Assembly (NCBI RefSeq): GCF_004151235.1
Contig: NZ_JUIV01000002.1
Coordinates: 558,001-622,000, forward strand
Direction of reading: 5' to 3'
Length of the DNA stretch: 64,000 bases
Source: Flavobacterium anhuiense
GTDB lineage: Bacteria; Bacteroidota; Bacteroidia; Flavobacteriales; Flavobacteriaceae
Below the pieces are notes generated by a model. It did not search any database, had not been told where the DNA came from, and saw nothing but the letters and a program-made list of their open reading frames with translations. Shown in pieces: positions 7,126 to 14,432 of this stretch (the first letter of the stretch is position 1; every line of letters starts with the position of its first letter). The position numbers were made by a program, and so were the translations under genes.

Positions 7126-9216
7126 ATGGAAAGTTTTAGAACAGAAATAGAAAATCCGGTAGTTCAGAAGGAGATTATCGAATTAGAAAAAAAGATTCAC
7201 TTATTCCGTGGAGGAAAAATTGATGATGAGCGTTTTCGTAGTCTTCGTTTAGCGCGCGGAATCTACGGTCAACGTCAGGAAGGTGTTCAGATGATTCGTA
7301 TCAAATTGCCTTATGGAAAAGTGACCAGCGAGCAGTTAAGAAGAATTACAGAAGTGTCTGATGAATATTCTACAGGACGTTTGCATATTACAACACGTCA
7401 GGATATTCAGATTCACTACGTAAGTTTAGACAGAACACCTGAACTTTGGGCAGATTTGGCCAAAGATGATATTACACTTCGTGAAGCTTGCGGAAACACC
7501 GTTAGGAATATTACAGGAAGCGAATTGGCTGGAGTTGACGTAAACGAACCATTTGATGTTTCTCCTTACGCACACGGACTTTTTCAATATCTGTTAAGAA
7601 ACCCAATTTGTCAGGAAATGGGACGTAAATTCAAAATTTCGTTCTCTTCTTCAGATGAAGATACGGCTTTGAGTTATTTGCACGATTTAGGATTTATTCC
7701 AAAAATCAAAGACGGGCAAAAAGGTTTCAAAATCATGTTTGGTGGAGGTTTAGGCTCTCAACCAGCGCATGCCGAATTGCTTTCGGAGTTCGTTCCGGTA
7801 AACGAAATCATTCCAACAGCAGAAGGAATTATCCGTATTTTCGACCGATACGGAGAACGTGCAAAAAGAATGAAAGCGCGTATGAAATTCTTAATCAAAG
7901 AAATGGGGAAAGATGCTTTCCTTGATTTGGTTGAAAAAGAGAAAAAAGCAATCGCTTTTGAAACATACGAAATTGATACAACCGCTTTTGACGGTCCAAT
8001 TCCAGAACCATTATTAGAAGTTCCGCAAGTTACAATCGAAGATACAGAAGCGTATGAAGCGTGGAAAAATTCGAATGTAATCAAACAGAAACAAGACGGT
8101 TATTATGCTATCGGAATCAAAGTTTTGTTAGGAGATTTTTACACAGATAAAGCCAGATTATTAGCTGATTTAATTAAAAATTACGGAGCAAATGAATTGC
8201 GTTTTTCATTGCGTCAAAATATTGTAATACGAAACATAAAAGAGGAGAATCTTCCTTTCTTTTATCAAGAATTAGCCAAACTTGACTTTGTTCAATTAGG
8301 ATATAATTCAGTTGGAGATATTACGGCATGTCCGGGTACTGATACTTGCAACTTGGGGATTGCAAGTAGTACCGGTATTGCAGAAGAATTAGAAAGAGTT
8401 TTAAAAACAGAATATCCTCAGTATTTAAACAACCGCGAAATCGAAATTAAAATTTCAGGTTGTATGAATGCTTGCGGACAACATAATATGTCTGCAATTG
8501 GATTCCAAGGAATGTCTATCAATTCAGGAAAACTAGTGGCTCCGGCTTTGCAGGTTTTATTGGGTGGAGGAAGATTAGGAAACGGAGCGGGACGTTTTGC
8601 TGATAAAGTAATCAAAGTGCCTAGTCGTAGAGGACCAGATGCGTTGCGTACCATCTTAAATGATTTTGATACTAACGGAAGCGGACAAAAATTCCTTGAT
8701 TATTATGATACAAAAGGAGAAAAATATTTCTATGAAATCTTAAAACCGTATGCAGATGTAACCAATTTAACAGAAGCAGATTTTGTGGATTGGGGTAACG
8801 CTGACAATTACGTAAAAGCAGTTGGAGTTGGAGAATGTGCCGGAGTAGTGATCGATTTAGTAGCAACATTATTGTTTGAAGCTAAAGAGAAATTGATTTT
8901 GGCTCAGGAATCTTTCGATGAGAAAAAATGGTCAGATGCGATTTATCATGCTTACGCAGGATTTGTAAACGGTGCAAAAGCATTGTTATTGGCAGAAAAC
9001 CAAAAAACAAACCACCACGCAGGAATTGTAGACTTGTTTGATACTGTTTTCATAGAAACTAGTAAAATCGAATTGAATTCAACTTTTAAAGACTTGGTTT
9101 ACCAAATCAATAGAAATGAACCATCTGAAGCTTTCGCTAAAGATTACATTGCACAAGCAACTGTTTTCTTTGATAAAATCGAAACTTTCAGAGCACAGGA
9201 ATTAGCAAATGCATAA
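7126..9216 (+). CDS. Siroheme-dependent (ferredoxin-type) sulfite reductase with C-terminal HEPN domain
   Basis: A 696-residue protein. Residues 1-560 are a siroheme/[4Fe-4S] nitrite-sulfite reductase. It has the tandem half-domains (GRLHITTRQDIQIHYV near 84-99 and LRFSLRQNIVIRNI in the second half). The four cluster ligands lie in CPGTDTC (C402, C408) and CMNAC (C446, C450). Such enzymes carry out the six-electron reduction of sulfite to sulfide, or nitrite to ammonia; the cys operon argues for sulfite. Residues from about C571 to the end form an all-helical HEPN-like domain (AKEKLILAQESFDEKKWSDA, then NHHAGIVDLFDTVF). The R-x4-6-H ribonuclease motif of active HEPN toxins is absent, so it is probably a binding or assembly domain. 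The stop codon overlaps cobA by 8 bp. Confidence 0.93.
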   Translation: MESFRTEIENPVVQKEIIELEKKIHLFRGGKIDDERFRSLRLARGIYGQRQEGVQMIRIKLPYGKVTSEQLRRITEVSDEYSTGRLHITTRQDIQIHYVSLDRTPELWADLAKDDITLREACGNTVRNITGSELAGVDVNEPFDVSPYAHGLFQYLLRNPICQEMGRKFKISFSSSDEDTALSYLHDLGFIPKIKDGQKGFKIMFGGGLGSQPAHAELLSEFVPVNEIIPTAEGIIRIFDRYGERAKRMKARMKFLIKEMGKDAFLDLVEKEKKAIAFETYEIDTTAFDGPIPEPLLEVPQVTIEDTEAYEAWKNSNVIKQKQDGYYAIGIKVLLGDFYTDKARLLADLIKNYGANELRFSLRQNIVIRNIKEENLPFFYQELAKLDFVQLGYNSVGDITACPGTDTCNLGIASSTGIAEELERVLKTEYPQYLNNREIEIKISGCMNACGQHNMSAIGFQGMSINSGKLVAPALQVLLGGGRLGNGAGRFADKVIKVPSRRGPDALRTILNDFDTNGSGQKFLDYYDTKGEKYFYEILKPYADVTNLTEADFVDWGNADNYVKAVGVGECAGVVIDLVATLLFEAKEKLILAQESFDEKKWSDAIYHAYAGFVNGAKALLLAENQKTNHHAGIVDLFDTVFIETSKIELNSTFKDLVYQINRNEPSEAFAKDYIAQATVFFDKIETFRAQELANA

Positions 9217-9982
9217 TATAAAACCCAAAATAACTTTAGTCGGTGCAGGTCCGGGCGATCCCGATTTACTGACGCTGAAAGCTGTAAAAGCATTGGCTGA
9301 AGCAAATGTGGTTTTGTACGACGCTTTGGCCAATGAAGAAATTCTGGATTATGCACCTAAAAATGCCATCCGAATTTTTGTTGGAAAAAGAATCGGAAAT
9401 CATGCTTACACGCAGGATCAAATCAATCAGTTGATTGTAGATAATGCATTGACATACGGAAACGTAGTGAGATTAAAAGGCGGAGATCCATTTATTTTCG
9501 GAAGAGGCGGAGAAGAAGTTGATTTTGCAGAAAGTTTCGGAATAGAAACAATCGTAGTTCCAGGAATTTCATCAGTAGTTGCGGTGCCTGCAAGTCAGGG
9601 AATTTCGATTACAAAAAGAGGAGTTTCAGAAAGCTTTTGCGCCATTACAGGAACAACGTCTGACAGAAAATTATCTTCAGATGTATCCTTGGCAGCACAA
9701 TCTTCTGCAACAGTTGTGATTTTGATGGGAATGCACAAACTACCTCAGATTATCGATTTGTTTCAAAAAGAAAACAAAGGAAATCTGCCAGTTGCGATCA
9801 TCCAAAACGGAACAACAGCAGCAGAAAAAGTAGGCGTAGGAACAGTCGATTCGATTTTAGAAGTTGTAAAACAAAGAGAATTAGGTTCTCCAGCGATTAT
9901 TGTTTTAGGCGAAGTGGTTCGCGAAAGCAACAAATTAAAAGGATTTTACGAAGAATTTCTATCAAAGGAAACCATTCGATAA
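9209..9982 (+). CDS. cobA: Uroporphyrinogen-III C-methyltransferase (SUMT)
   Basis: A 257-residue SAM-dependent methyltransferase that adds two methyl groups to uroporphyrinogen III, giving precorrin-2, the first step of siroheme synthesis. The two family signatures are present: LVGAGPGDPDLLTLKA (10-25) and VVRLKGGDPFIFGRGGEE (about 85-102), followed by PGISS. Length is typical for stand-alone CobA; it is not fused to CysG. The start overlaps the end of the sulfite reductase gene, a sign of translational coupling: cofactor synthesis is made with the enzyme that needs it. The precorrin-2 dehydrogenase gene follows after 37 bp. Confidence 0.96.
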   Translation: MHNIKPKITLVGAGPGDPDLLTLKAVKALAEANVVLYDALANEEILDYAPKNAIRIFVGKRIGNHAYTQDQINQLIVDNALTYGNVVRLKGGDPFIFGRGGEEVDFAESFGIETIVVPGISSVVAVPASQGISITKRGVSESFCAITGTTSDRKLSSDVSLAAQSSATVVILMGMHKLPQIIDLFQKENKGNLPVAIIQNGTTAAEKVGVGTVDSILEVVKQRELGSPAIIVLGEVVRESNKLKGFYEEFLSKETIR

Positions 9983-10019
9983 AAATCATCTAATTTTGTT
10001 TAGATGAAATTATATTAAA

Positions 10020-10601
10020 ATGGAACAAAACGAATTATATCCAATATTTCTAAAGCTTCACAATTTAAATGTATTAATTGTAGGAGGAGGAAATGTAGGT
10101 CTGGAAAAGCTTTCTTTCTTGCTGAAGTCAAGTCCGAATGCAAATGTTGAGGTAGTGGCAAAAGAATTTCATTTAGAAATAAAAGTTTTGGCCGAAAAGC
10201 ATCCTTCGATAACATTAACAAGATCGAAGTTTAAAAAGAAAATGCTCAAAAAGCGTCACATGGTAATTGCCTGTACAGACGATTTGAAAGTAAATAAAAA
10301 GGTTTACGATTTAGCGAGAAAACGTTATCTGATTTGCAATATCGCCGATACACCAGATTTATGCGATTATTATCTGGGCGGAATCGTAACAAAAGGAAAT
10401 GTAAAAATCGCCATTTCAACAAATGGAAAATCGCCAACAACAGCCAAAAGGCTTCGGGAGTTTTTTGAAGAAGTAATTCCGGAAGATATCAATCAAATGG
10501 TTGAGAACCTAAACGAATACCGAAAAACCTTAAAAGGTAATTTTGAAGATAAAGTAAAGAGGATGAATGAAATAACAGCTTCTTTGAAAAGTAACAAATA
10601 A
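10020..10601 (+). CDS. Precorrin-2 dehydrogenase / sirohydrochlorin ferrochelatase (Met8 / CysG N-terminal type)
   Basis: A 193-residue protein that oxidises precorrin-2 with NAD and probably inserts iron to form siroheme. The Rossmann loop is LIVGGGNVGLEK (19-30). The region NIADTPDLCDYYLGGIV matches the conserved Asp/Cys segment around the catalytic aspartate of Met8 and CysG. A helical C-terminal arm (KSPTTAKRLREFFEEVIPE) follows. With cobA it completes siroheme synthesis for the sulfite reductase two genes upstream. The gene ends in ...KRMNEITASLKSNK. A diverged second copy of this ending lies 55 bp downstream beyond a REP-like hairpin, which suggests that the gene's 3' end was replaced or an element was inserted here. 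Confidence 0.9.
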   Translation: MEQNELYPIFLKLHNLNVLIVGGGNVGLEKLSFLLKSSPNANVEVVAKEFHLEIKVLAEKHPSITLTRSKFKKKMLKKRHMVIACTDDLKVNKKVYDLARKRYLICNIADTPDLCDYYLGGIVTKGNVKIAISTNGKSPTTAKRLREFFEEVIPEDINQMVENLNEYRKTLKGNFEDKVKRMNEITASLKSNK

Positions 10602-10632
10602 CAAAAAAGTTCCAGAGGGGTCATAATATTGG

Positions 10633-10656
10633 TAGCGTCGGGTTTTAACCCGATGT
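10633..10656 (+). repeat. REP-like hairpin, TAGC type
   Basis: TAGC followed by a stem, CGTCGGGTT (10636-10644), TT loop and AACCCGATG (10647-10655), with one G-T pair. The TAGC-stem-GGTTT(T/C)AACC-stem design is shared with the two hairpins at 11950-12039. It matches the REP elements moved by REP-associated (RAYT) transposases; none is encoded in this window. Confidence 0.65.
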
Positions 10657-10701
10657 AAAAGAATGAATGAGATTACCTCTTCATTAAAAAATAAAGAGTA
10701 A
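10657..10701 (+). pseudogene. Orphan 3' end of a second precorrin-2 dehydrogenase allele (14 codons plus stop)
   Basis: Read from 10657, the sequence gives KRMNEITSSLKNKE and a stop at 10699-10701. The intact gene upstream ends KRMNEITASLKSNK and a stop. Ten of 14 residues match, the stop is in the same place, and the differences are largely at third codon positions (gaa/gag, ata/att, aca/acc, ttg/tta). That is how two diverged coding alleles differ, so this is a gene remnant and not a chance repeat. The remnant has no start of its own. It lies just behind the REP-like hairpin. Confidence 0.75.
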
Positions 10702-10798
10702 AAAAGTTTCGTAAAGAAATTAATGATAAAAATCATTGAAAGTACAAGGATTTATTCGTTTCTTTGCGTTATTAAGAATGATTATAAACAACAACATA

Positions 10799-11851
10799 AT
10801 GATTAAAACAGATATACTTATAATTGGAGCAGGGCCAACAGGTTTATTTGCCGTATTTGAGGCAGGATTGCTAAAGTTAAAATGCCACATTTTAGATGCG
10901 CTTCCACAACCAGGAGGACAACTATCAGAGTTATATCCAAAAAAACCAATTTATGATATTCCTGGGTTCCCAGAAGTATTAGCCGGAGATTTAGTTGACG
11001 GATTAATGGAGCAAATCAAACAGTTTGAGCCAGGATTTACTTTAGGAGAACGTGCTGAAACAGTTGAAAAGCAAGAAGATGGGACTTTCATTGTAACATC
11101 AAACAAAGGAACTAAATTTCACGCGCCAGTTATCGCAATCGCTGGAGGTTTAGGAAGTTTTGAGCCTCGTAAACCACTTATCGAAGATATCGAGTTTTAT
11201 GAAGATAAAGGAGTAAAATACTTCATCAAAAATCCTGAGAAATTCAGAGACAAAAGAGTTGTTATTGCAGGAGGAGGAGATTCAGCATTAGACTGGTCAA
11301 TTTTCTTAGCAAACGTAGCTTCAGAAGTAACTTTAATCCACAGAAGAAACGAATTTAGAGGAGCTCTTGATTCAGTAGAAAAAGTACAGGAATTAAAATC
11401 AGCAGGAAAAATCAAATTAATCACTCCGGCTGAAGTTATCGGAATCAACGGTGCTGAGCACGTAGAATCTTTGGATATCGAAGAAAACGGAGCACACCGT
11501 AAAATTGAATGCGATTATTTTATTCCACTTTTCGGATTAACACCAAAATTAGGTCCAATTGGAGACTGGGGATTAGAAATCGAGAAAAATGCCATCAAAG
11601 TAAACAATGCATTAGATTACCAAACTAACATTCCGGGAATCTTCGCCATTGGAGACGTAAACACATATCCAGGAAAATTAAAGTTAATCCTTTGCGGTTT
11701 CCACGAAGCAACTTTAATGTGTCAGGCTGCTTACCAAATCATCAATCCAGGTAAAAAATACGTATTGAAATATACAACAGTTTCTGGTGTAGACGGTTTC
11801 GACGGAACTCGTAAAGAAGCACCAAAAGCGGTTGTTAAAGCGATAGTGTAA
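10799..11851 (+). CDS. Thioredoxin-reductase-like ferredoxin-NADP(+) reductase
   Basis: A 350-residue FAD/NAD(P) oxidoreductase. The FAD loop is IIGAGPTGLFA (8-18), the NADP loop is VVIAGGGDSALDWS, and the C-terminal FAD motif is FAIGDVNTYPG. The CxxC redox pair of thioredoxin reductase is missing, which marks the TrxR-like ferredoxin-NADP reductases of Bacteroidota, Firmicutes and Chlorobi. It most likely feeds electrons to the ferredoxin-type sulfite reductase upstream. The open frame extends 21 codons further left to 10736, but ATG 10799 begins MIKTDILIIGAG as in the family, and the extension has no similarity. The gap to the preceding gene (about 200 bp) includes the REP hairpin and gene remnant. 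Confidence 0.92.
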   Translation: MIKTDILIIGAGPTGLFAVFEAGLLKLKCHILDALPQPGGQLSELYPKKPIYDIPGFPEVLAGDLVDGLMEQIKQFEPGFTLGERAETVEKQEDGTFIVTSNKGTKFHAPVIAIAGGLGSFEPRKPLIEDIEFYEDKGVKYFIKNPEKFRDKRVVIAGGGDSALDWSIFLANVASEVTLIHRRNEFRGALDSVEKVQELKSAGKIKLITPAEVIGINGAEHVESLDIEENGAHRKIECDYFIPLFGLTPKLGPIGDWGLEIEKNAIKVNNALDYQTNIPGIFAIGDVNTYPGKLKLILCGFHEATLMCQAAYQIINPGKKYVLKYTTVSGVDGFDGTRKEAPKAVVKAIV

Positions 11852-11895
11852 GTTGCTGAGATACTGAGTTTCTAAGACACTAAGATTTTTAATAG

Positions 11896-11925
11896 AAAGC
11901 TCAAACTTGAAAAAGTTTGAGCTTT
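11896..11925 (+). terminator. Terminator ending the sulfate-reduction operon
   Basis: AAAGCTCAAACTT (11896-11908) pairs with AAGTTTGAGCTTT (11913-11925) around a GAAA loop, followed by ATTTTTT. It separates the reductase gene from the metH leader. Confidence 0.85.
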
Positions 11926-11946
11926 ATTTTTTAGCAAAGTATATAA

Positions 11947-12039
11947 AACATAGCCAGTGGTTTCAACCACTGGAAGACAACGAATAAAAGCATTGCATAA
12001 TCACAATACGTTCCCGCGGTTGAAACCGCGGGCTATGTT
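11947..12039. repeat. Pair of inverted REP-like hairpins (BIME-like)
   Basis: The left hairpin is AACATAGC-CAGTGGTT-TC-AACCACTGG (11947-11973). The right one is its mirror type, CCCGCGGTT-GA-AACCGCGGG-CTATGTT (12013-12039). The outer bases AACATAG and CTATGTT are exact inverted repeats. Different stem sequences with the same GGTTTCAACC core show two related REPs head to head. Confidence 0.75.
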
Positions 12040-12111
12040 CGAAAAAAGGAGCCAATTTTAAAACTTAGAATCTTAGCAACTTAGAACCTTAGAAGCTTGA
12101 AGAAAAAACAT

Positions 12112-12142
12112 TTGCAAATCGAAACCCTATTTCATACCTTTG
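12112..12142 (+). promoter_or_regulatory. Promoter of the SAM riboswitch-metH transcript
   Basis: TTG (12112-12114, in TTTGC), a 20-bp spacer and TACCTTTG (12135-12142) match the Bacteroidota consensus very well. It would start RNA just before the aptamer at 12166. Confidence 0.8.
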
Positions 12143-12165
12143 CACTGTTCTTAAAAATATTGTCA

Positions 12166-12278
12166 GTTATCACGAAAGGCGGAGGGATAGACCCGATGAA
12201 ACCTTAGCAACCCTTTACCATAAAGAAGGTGCTAAATTCTACTTTATACGACATTTTCCAGTATTAAAGATAGATAAC
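12166..12278 (+). promoter_or_regulatory. SAM-I (S-box) riboswitch aptamer
   Basis: P1 is GTTATC (12166-12171) with GATAAC (12273-12278). The conserved core is seen in order: GGCGGAGGGA (12178-12187), GACCCGATGAAACCTTAGCA (12190-12209) and AAGGTGCTAAATTC (12226-12239). These are the invariant blocks of SAM-I aptamers, including the kink-turn and the pseudoknot partner. It sits in the 5' leader of the first metH gene, so high S-adenosylmethionine should lower methionine synthase expression. No classic terminator follows directly; the aptamer ends about 330 bases before the start codon and the expression platform is unclear. Confidence 0.95.
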
Positions 12279-12327
12279 ACAAATACATACAGTATTTCTC
12301 AAAACTTTTCCAGACAACATACAATAT

Positions 12328-12347
12328 TTACCGAAGCAATTCGGTAA
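12328..12347 (+). promoter_or_regulatory. GCAA-tetraloop hairpin in the metH leader
   Basis: TTACCGAA (12328-12335), a GCAA loop and TTCGGTAA (12340-12347) form a perfect 8-bp stem, 49 bases after the aptamer. No T run follows, so it is not a simple terminator. It may belong to the expression platform. Confidence 0.55.
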
Positions 12348-12374
12348 GGAGCGAATCATTGGCGCATTTTTGCA

Positions 12375-12456
12375 GTCAATAGTTCCCGCTTTTCGTTGCA
12401 ATCTTTTGTTTTTTTAAGAAAAAAACAAAAGGATTTCCACTTCAATCGGGGCTAAT
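12375..12456 (+). ncRNA. Flavo-1-like structured repeat, copy A
   Basis: Contains TTCCCGCTTTTCGTTGCAAT, then a long hairpin CTTTTGTTTTTTT/AAAAAAACAAAAG (about 12403-12431) and GGATTTCCACTTCAATCGGG followed by GCTA. The same order of blocks is found at 18757-18838, 63956-64000 and, on the minus strand, 14234-14324. I think this is the Flavo-1 RNA motif described computationally in Flavobacteria, but I cannot run the covariance model. It lies between the SAM riboswitch and metH. Confidence 0.55.
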
Positions 12457-12512
12457 GAGCCAACAATAGTGCACTTTTGGAATTAAAGTAAAAAAATATC
12501 GAAGGCTAAATC

Positions 12513-12537
12513 CGACAGGTTTTCAAAATTTGTCAGG
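12513..12537. repeat. Palindromic repeat, TTTTCAAAA core, copy 1
   Basis: GACAGGTTTTCAAAATTTGTC with G-T pairs in the stem. A relative, AGGTTTTCAAAACCT, lies at 14350-14364 in the leader of the second metH gene. Confidence 0.6.
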
Positions 12538-12607
12538 TTTAAATAGTGCCTTAAAAAATTAAAAATAAAAAAACTTGGCGCCTTAGCGTCTTAGTGGCAA
12601 AAAAAAT

Positions 12608-13612
12608 ATGGCAATTACGATAAAAGAAGCAATAAAAAAAAATATCCTAATCCTTGACGGAGCAATGGGAACAATGTTGCAACGCTATAATTTTTCGGAA
12701 GAAGATTTCAGAGGAGAGCGTTTCAAAGATTTTCCGCATCCGTTAAAAGGAAACAACGATTTACTATCCCTAACACAACCACAAGCAATCCGCGATGTAC
12801 ATGCCGCTTATTTTGAAGCTGGTGCTGACATCGTAGAAACCAATACCTTCTCAGGAACGACAATCGGTATGGCCGATTATCACATGGAAGATTTGGTTTA
12901 CGAGTTAAACTACGAATCGGCAAAACTTGCACGCGAGGTTGCCGATGAGTTTACCGCAAAAAATCCGGAAAAACCACGTTTCGTAGCCGGTTCAATCGGA
13001 CCGACGAACCGTACGGCAAGTATGTCACCAGATGTAAATGATCCAGGTTACAGAGCTGTGACTTTCGATGATTTACGAATTGCATACAAAGAACAAGTGG
13101 AAGCTTTAATGGATGGAGGCTGTGATTTGCTTTTAGTTGAAACAATCTTTGATACCTTAAATGCAAAAGCAGCACTTTTTGCAATCGAAGAAGTAAAAGA
13201 AGAACGTAATCTTGATATTCCAATCATGGTTTCAGGAACAATTACCGATGCTTCAGGAAGAACACTTTCAGGACAAACTGTTGAAGCGTTTTTGATCTCA
13301 GTTTCGCATATTCCATTATTAAGCGTAGGATTCAATTGCGCACTTGGAGCCGATTTGTTGAAACCGTATTTAAAAACATTAGCACATAATACAAGCTTTA
13401 ATGTTTCGGCGCATCCAAACGCAGGATTACCAAACGCATTCGGACAATATGATGAAACACCAGAGCAGACACAAGCATTCATTAAAGAATATTTAGACGA
13501 TAATTTAATTAATATCATCGGTGGCTGTTGCGGAACAACTCCGGATCATATTCGATTAATGGCTGAGGTTGCGAAGGATTATAAGCCTAGAGTGGCGCCG
13601 GTATTGGTGTAG
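12608..13612 (+). CDS. metH: Methionine synthase, homocysteine-binding half (split MetH, part 1)
   Basis: A 334-residue homocysteine S-methyltransferase domain, corresponding to the N-terminal module of cobalamin-dependent MetH. It starts with the [11 protein letters not shown] motif (15-25). The three zinc-binding cysteines are C244 in GFNCALG and C307-C308 in [11 protein letters not shown]. It activates homocysteine as a zinc thiolate for methylation. The other modules are encoded separately at 14433-17108, the usual arrangement in Flavobacteria, so the two proteins should work as a complex. Expression is placed under the SAM riboswitch at 12166. The ATG at 12608 begins the conserved [11 protein letters not shown] start. 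Confidence 0.93.
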   Translation: MAITIKEAIKKNILILDGAMGTMLQRYNFSEEDFRGERFKDFPHPLKGNNDLLSLTQPQAIRDVHAAYFEAGADIVETNTFSGTTIGMADYHMEDLVYELNYESAKLAREVADEFTAKNPEKPRFVAGSIGPTNRTASMSPDVNDPGYRAVTFDDLRIAYKEQVEALMDGGCDLLLVETIFDTLNAKAALFAIEEVKEERNLDIPIMVSGTITDASGRTLSGQTVEAFLISVSHIPLLSVGFNCALGADLLKPYLKTLAHNTSFNVSAHPNAGLPNAFGQYDETPEQTQAFIKEYLDDNLINIIGGCCGTTPDHIRLMAEVAKDYKPRVAPVLV

Positions 13613-13635
13613 TCCAATTTTATGAAATATTAGAG

Positions 13636-14157
13636 ATGAAATTTAAATATATAGTTTTAATAGTTTTTGTTTCAGTTTTTTTGAGTCGATGTGCATCTAG
13701 TGCATCTATTAAAGGTATGACTGTCAAAGATTATAAAGTTGAAAAACAGATTGGAGATCAGCTTTACATAAAATCTGTTACAGGTGGAAAAAAGACAAAC
13801 CCATTCTGGGTATCTAATATTTCTAATAAAAATTTTGAAGAGGCATTAAAAAAATCATTTACTGAATCTAATGCATTTACAAAAACAGAAGCTATTACAG
13901 ATGGTGATTGGGTTCTTGAAGTAAATATAATTTCTGTAAGTAGGCCTAAGTGGTTTAATTTAACTGTAGAAACAACAATAGAATACAAGTTGTATAATAA
14001 AAATAATTTGGTTTTTAGTAAAAGTATTAATCAATCAGGGAATGCTACGATGTCAGATGCCATTATTGGTTCTAAAAGGTTGCGACTAGCGAATGAAATT
14101 TCGGCAAAAAATAACATTAAAACAATGCTTCAATCATTAGACGAAATGGCTAGATAG
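13636..14157 (+). CDS. Predicted lipoprotein of unknown function, between the metH halves
   Basis: A 173-residue protein that I do not recognise. It begins with a charged MKFK, a hydrophobic stretch (5-16) and SRCASS with Cys19. This looks like a lipoprotein signal, although arginine just before the cysteine is unusual. The rest is soluble, beta-rich, ends in a helix and has no known motif. It starts 23 bp after the first metH gene and shares its strand, so it may be carried on the riboswitch-controlled transcript. Nothing in it suggests methionine metabolism. Its third positions look more AT-rich than those of the flanking metH halves, which hints at late insertion into this spot. Confidence 0.7.
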   Translation: MKFKYIVLIVFVSVFLSRCASSASIKGMTVKDYKVEKQIGDQLYIKSVTGGKKTNPFWVSNISNKNFEEALKKSFTESNAFTKTEAITDGDWVLEVNIISVSRPKWFNLTVETTIEYKLYNKNNLVFSKSINQSGNATMSDAIIGSKRLRLANEISAKNNIKTMLQSLDEMAR

Positions 14158-14233
14158 TATAACGAGATATGGATTTGCAAACCATACCAACAAAGTGAAT
14201 AAAAGGTTTTGAATAATTTAACTTATATCACAA

Positions 14234-14324
14234 TGCCTGCGTAAGGGATAGAAGTGAAAAGCCCACAGCCTGACGAAGGAAGTGCGAGGACTTGTAACGG
14301 ATAGCCCGGCCGAAGGACACGCCC
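14234..14324 (-). ncRNA. Flavo-1-like structured repeat, copy D (minus strand)
   Basis: Read on the minus strand it gives GGGCTATCCGTTACAAGTCC, a variable central part rich in CTTCC, then GTGGGCTTTTCACTTCTATC. The outer blocks match copies A and C (CGCTATCCGTTCCAA; CCACTTCAATC), while the central CTTTTG/CAAAAG hairpin is replaced by another GC-rich sequence. It lies in the leader of the second metH gene. Confidence 0.5.
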
Positions 14325-14349
14325 AAAATATTAAACATAAATACTTACA

Positions 14350-14364
14350 AGGTTTTCAAAACCT
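14350..14364. repeat. Palindromic repeat AGGTTTTCAAAACCT, copy 2
   Basis: A perfect 7-bp inverted repeat around one C. It is followed by CTTAGAATCTTAGAATCTCA-type words up to the start codon, the same order of parts as in the first metH leader. Confidence 0.65.
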
Positions 14365-14432
14365 CGCAGGAAAGAAATAGAATAAAAAACTTAGAATCTT
14401 AGAATCTCAGGATCTTAGTAACTTAGAAAGAA

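Larger units (their letters stand above)
11852..12607 (+). other. 756-bp intergenic leader of metH: terminator, REP pair, promoter, SAM riboswitch, hairpin, structured repeat
   Basis: From left to right this gap holds a terminator (11896), a REP pair (11947), degenerate CTTAGAA words (12062-12100), a promoter (12112), the SAM aptamer (12166), a GCAA-loop hairpin (12328), a Flavo-1-like element (12375), an imperfect palindrome around TTTTCAAAA (12513) and CTTAG-type words up to the start codon. I find no open frame of note in it. Confidence 0.8.

Noticed and set aside
8836..9216. HEPN domain as an active ribonuclease or defence effector
   Set aside because: The R-x4-6-H motif is absent and the domain is fused to a metabolic enzyme in a biosynthetic operon.
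12402..12437. A/T-rich hairpin as the terminator of the SAM riboswitch
   Set aside because: The T tract is inside the stem and not after it, and the hairpin belongs to the repeated element that also occurs elsewhere without a riboswitch.
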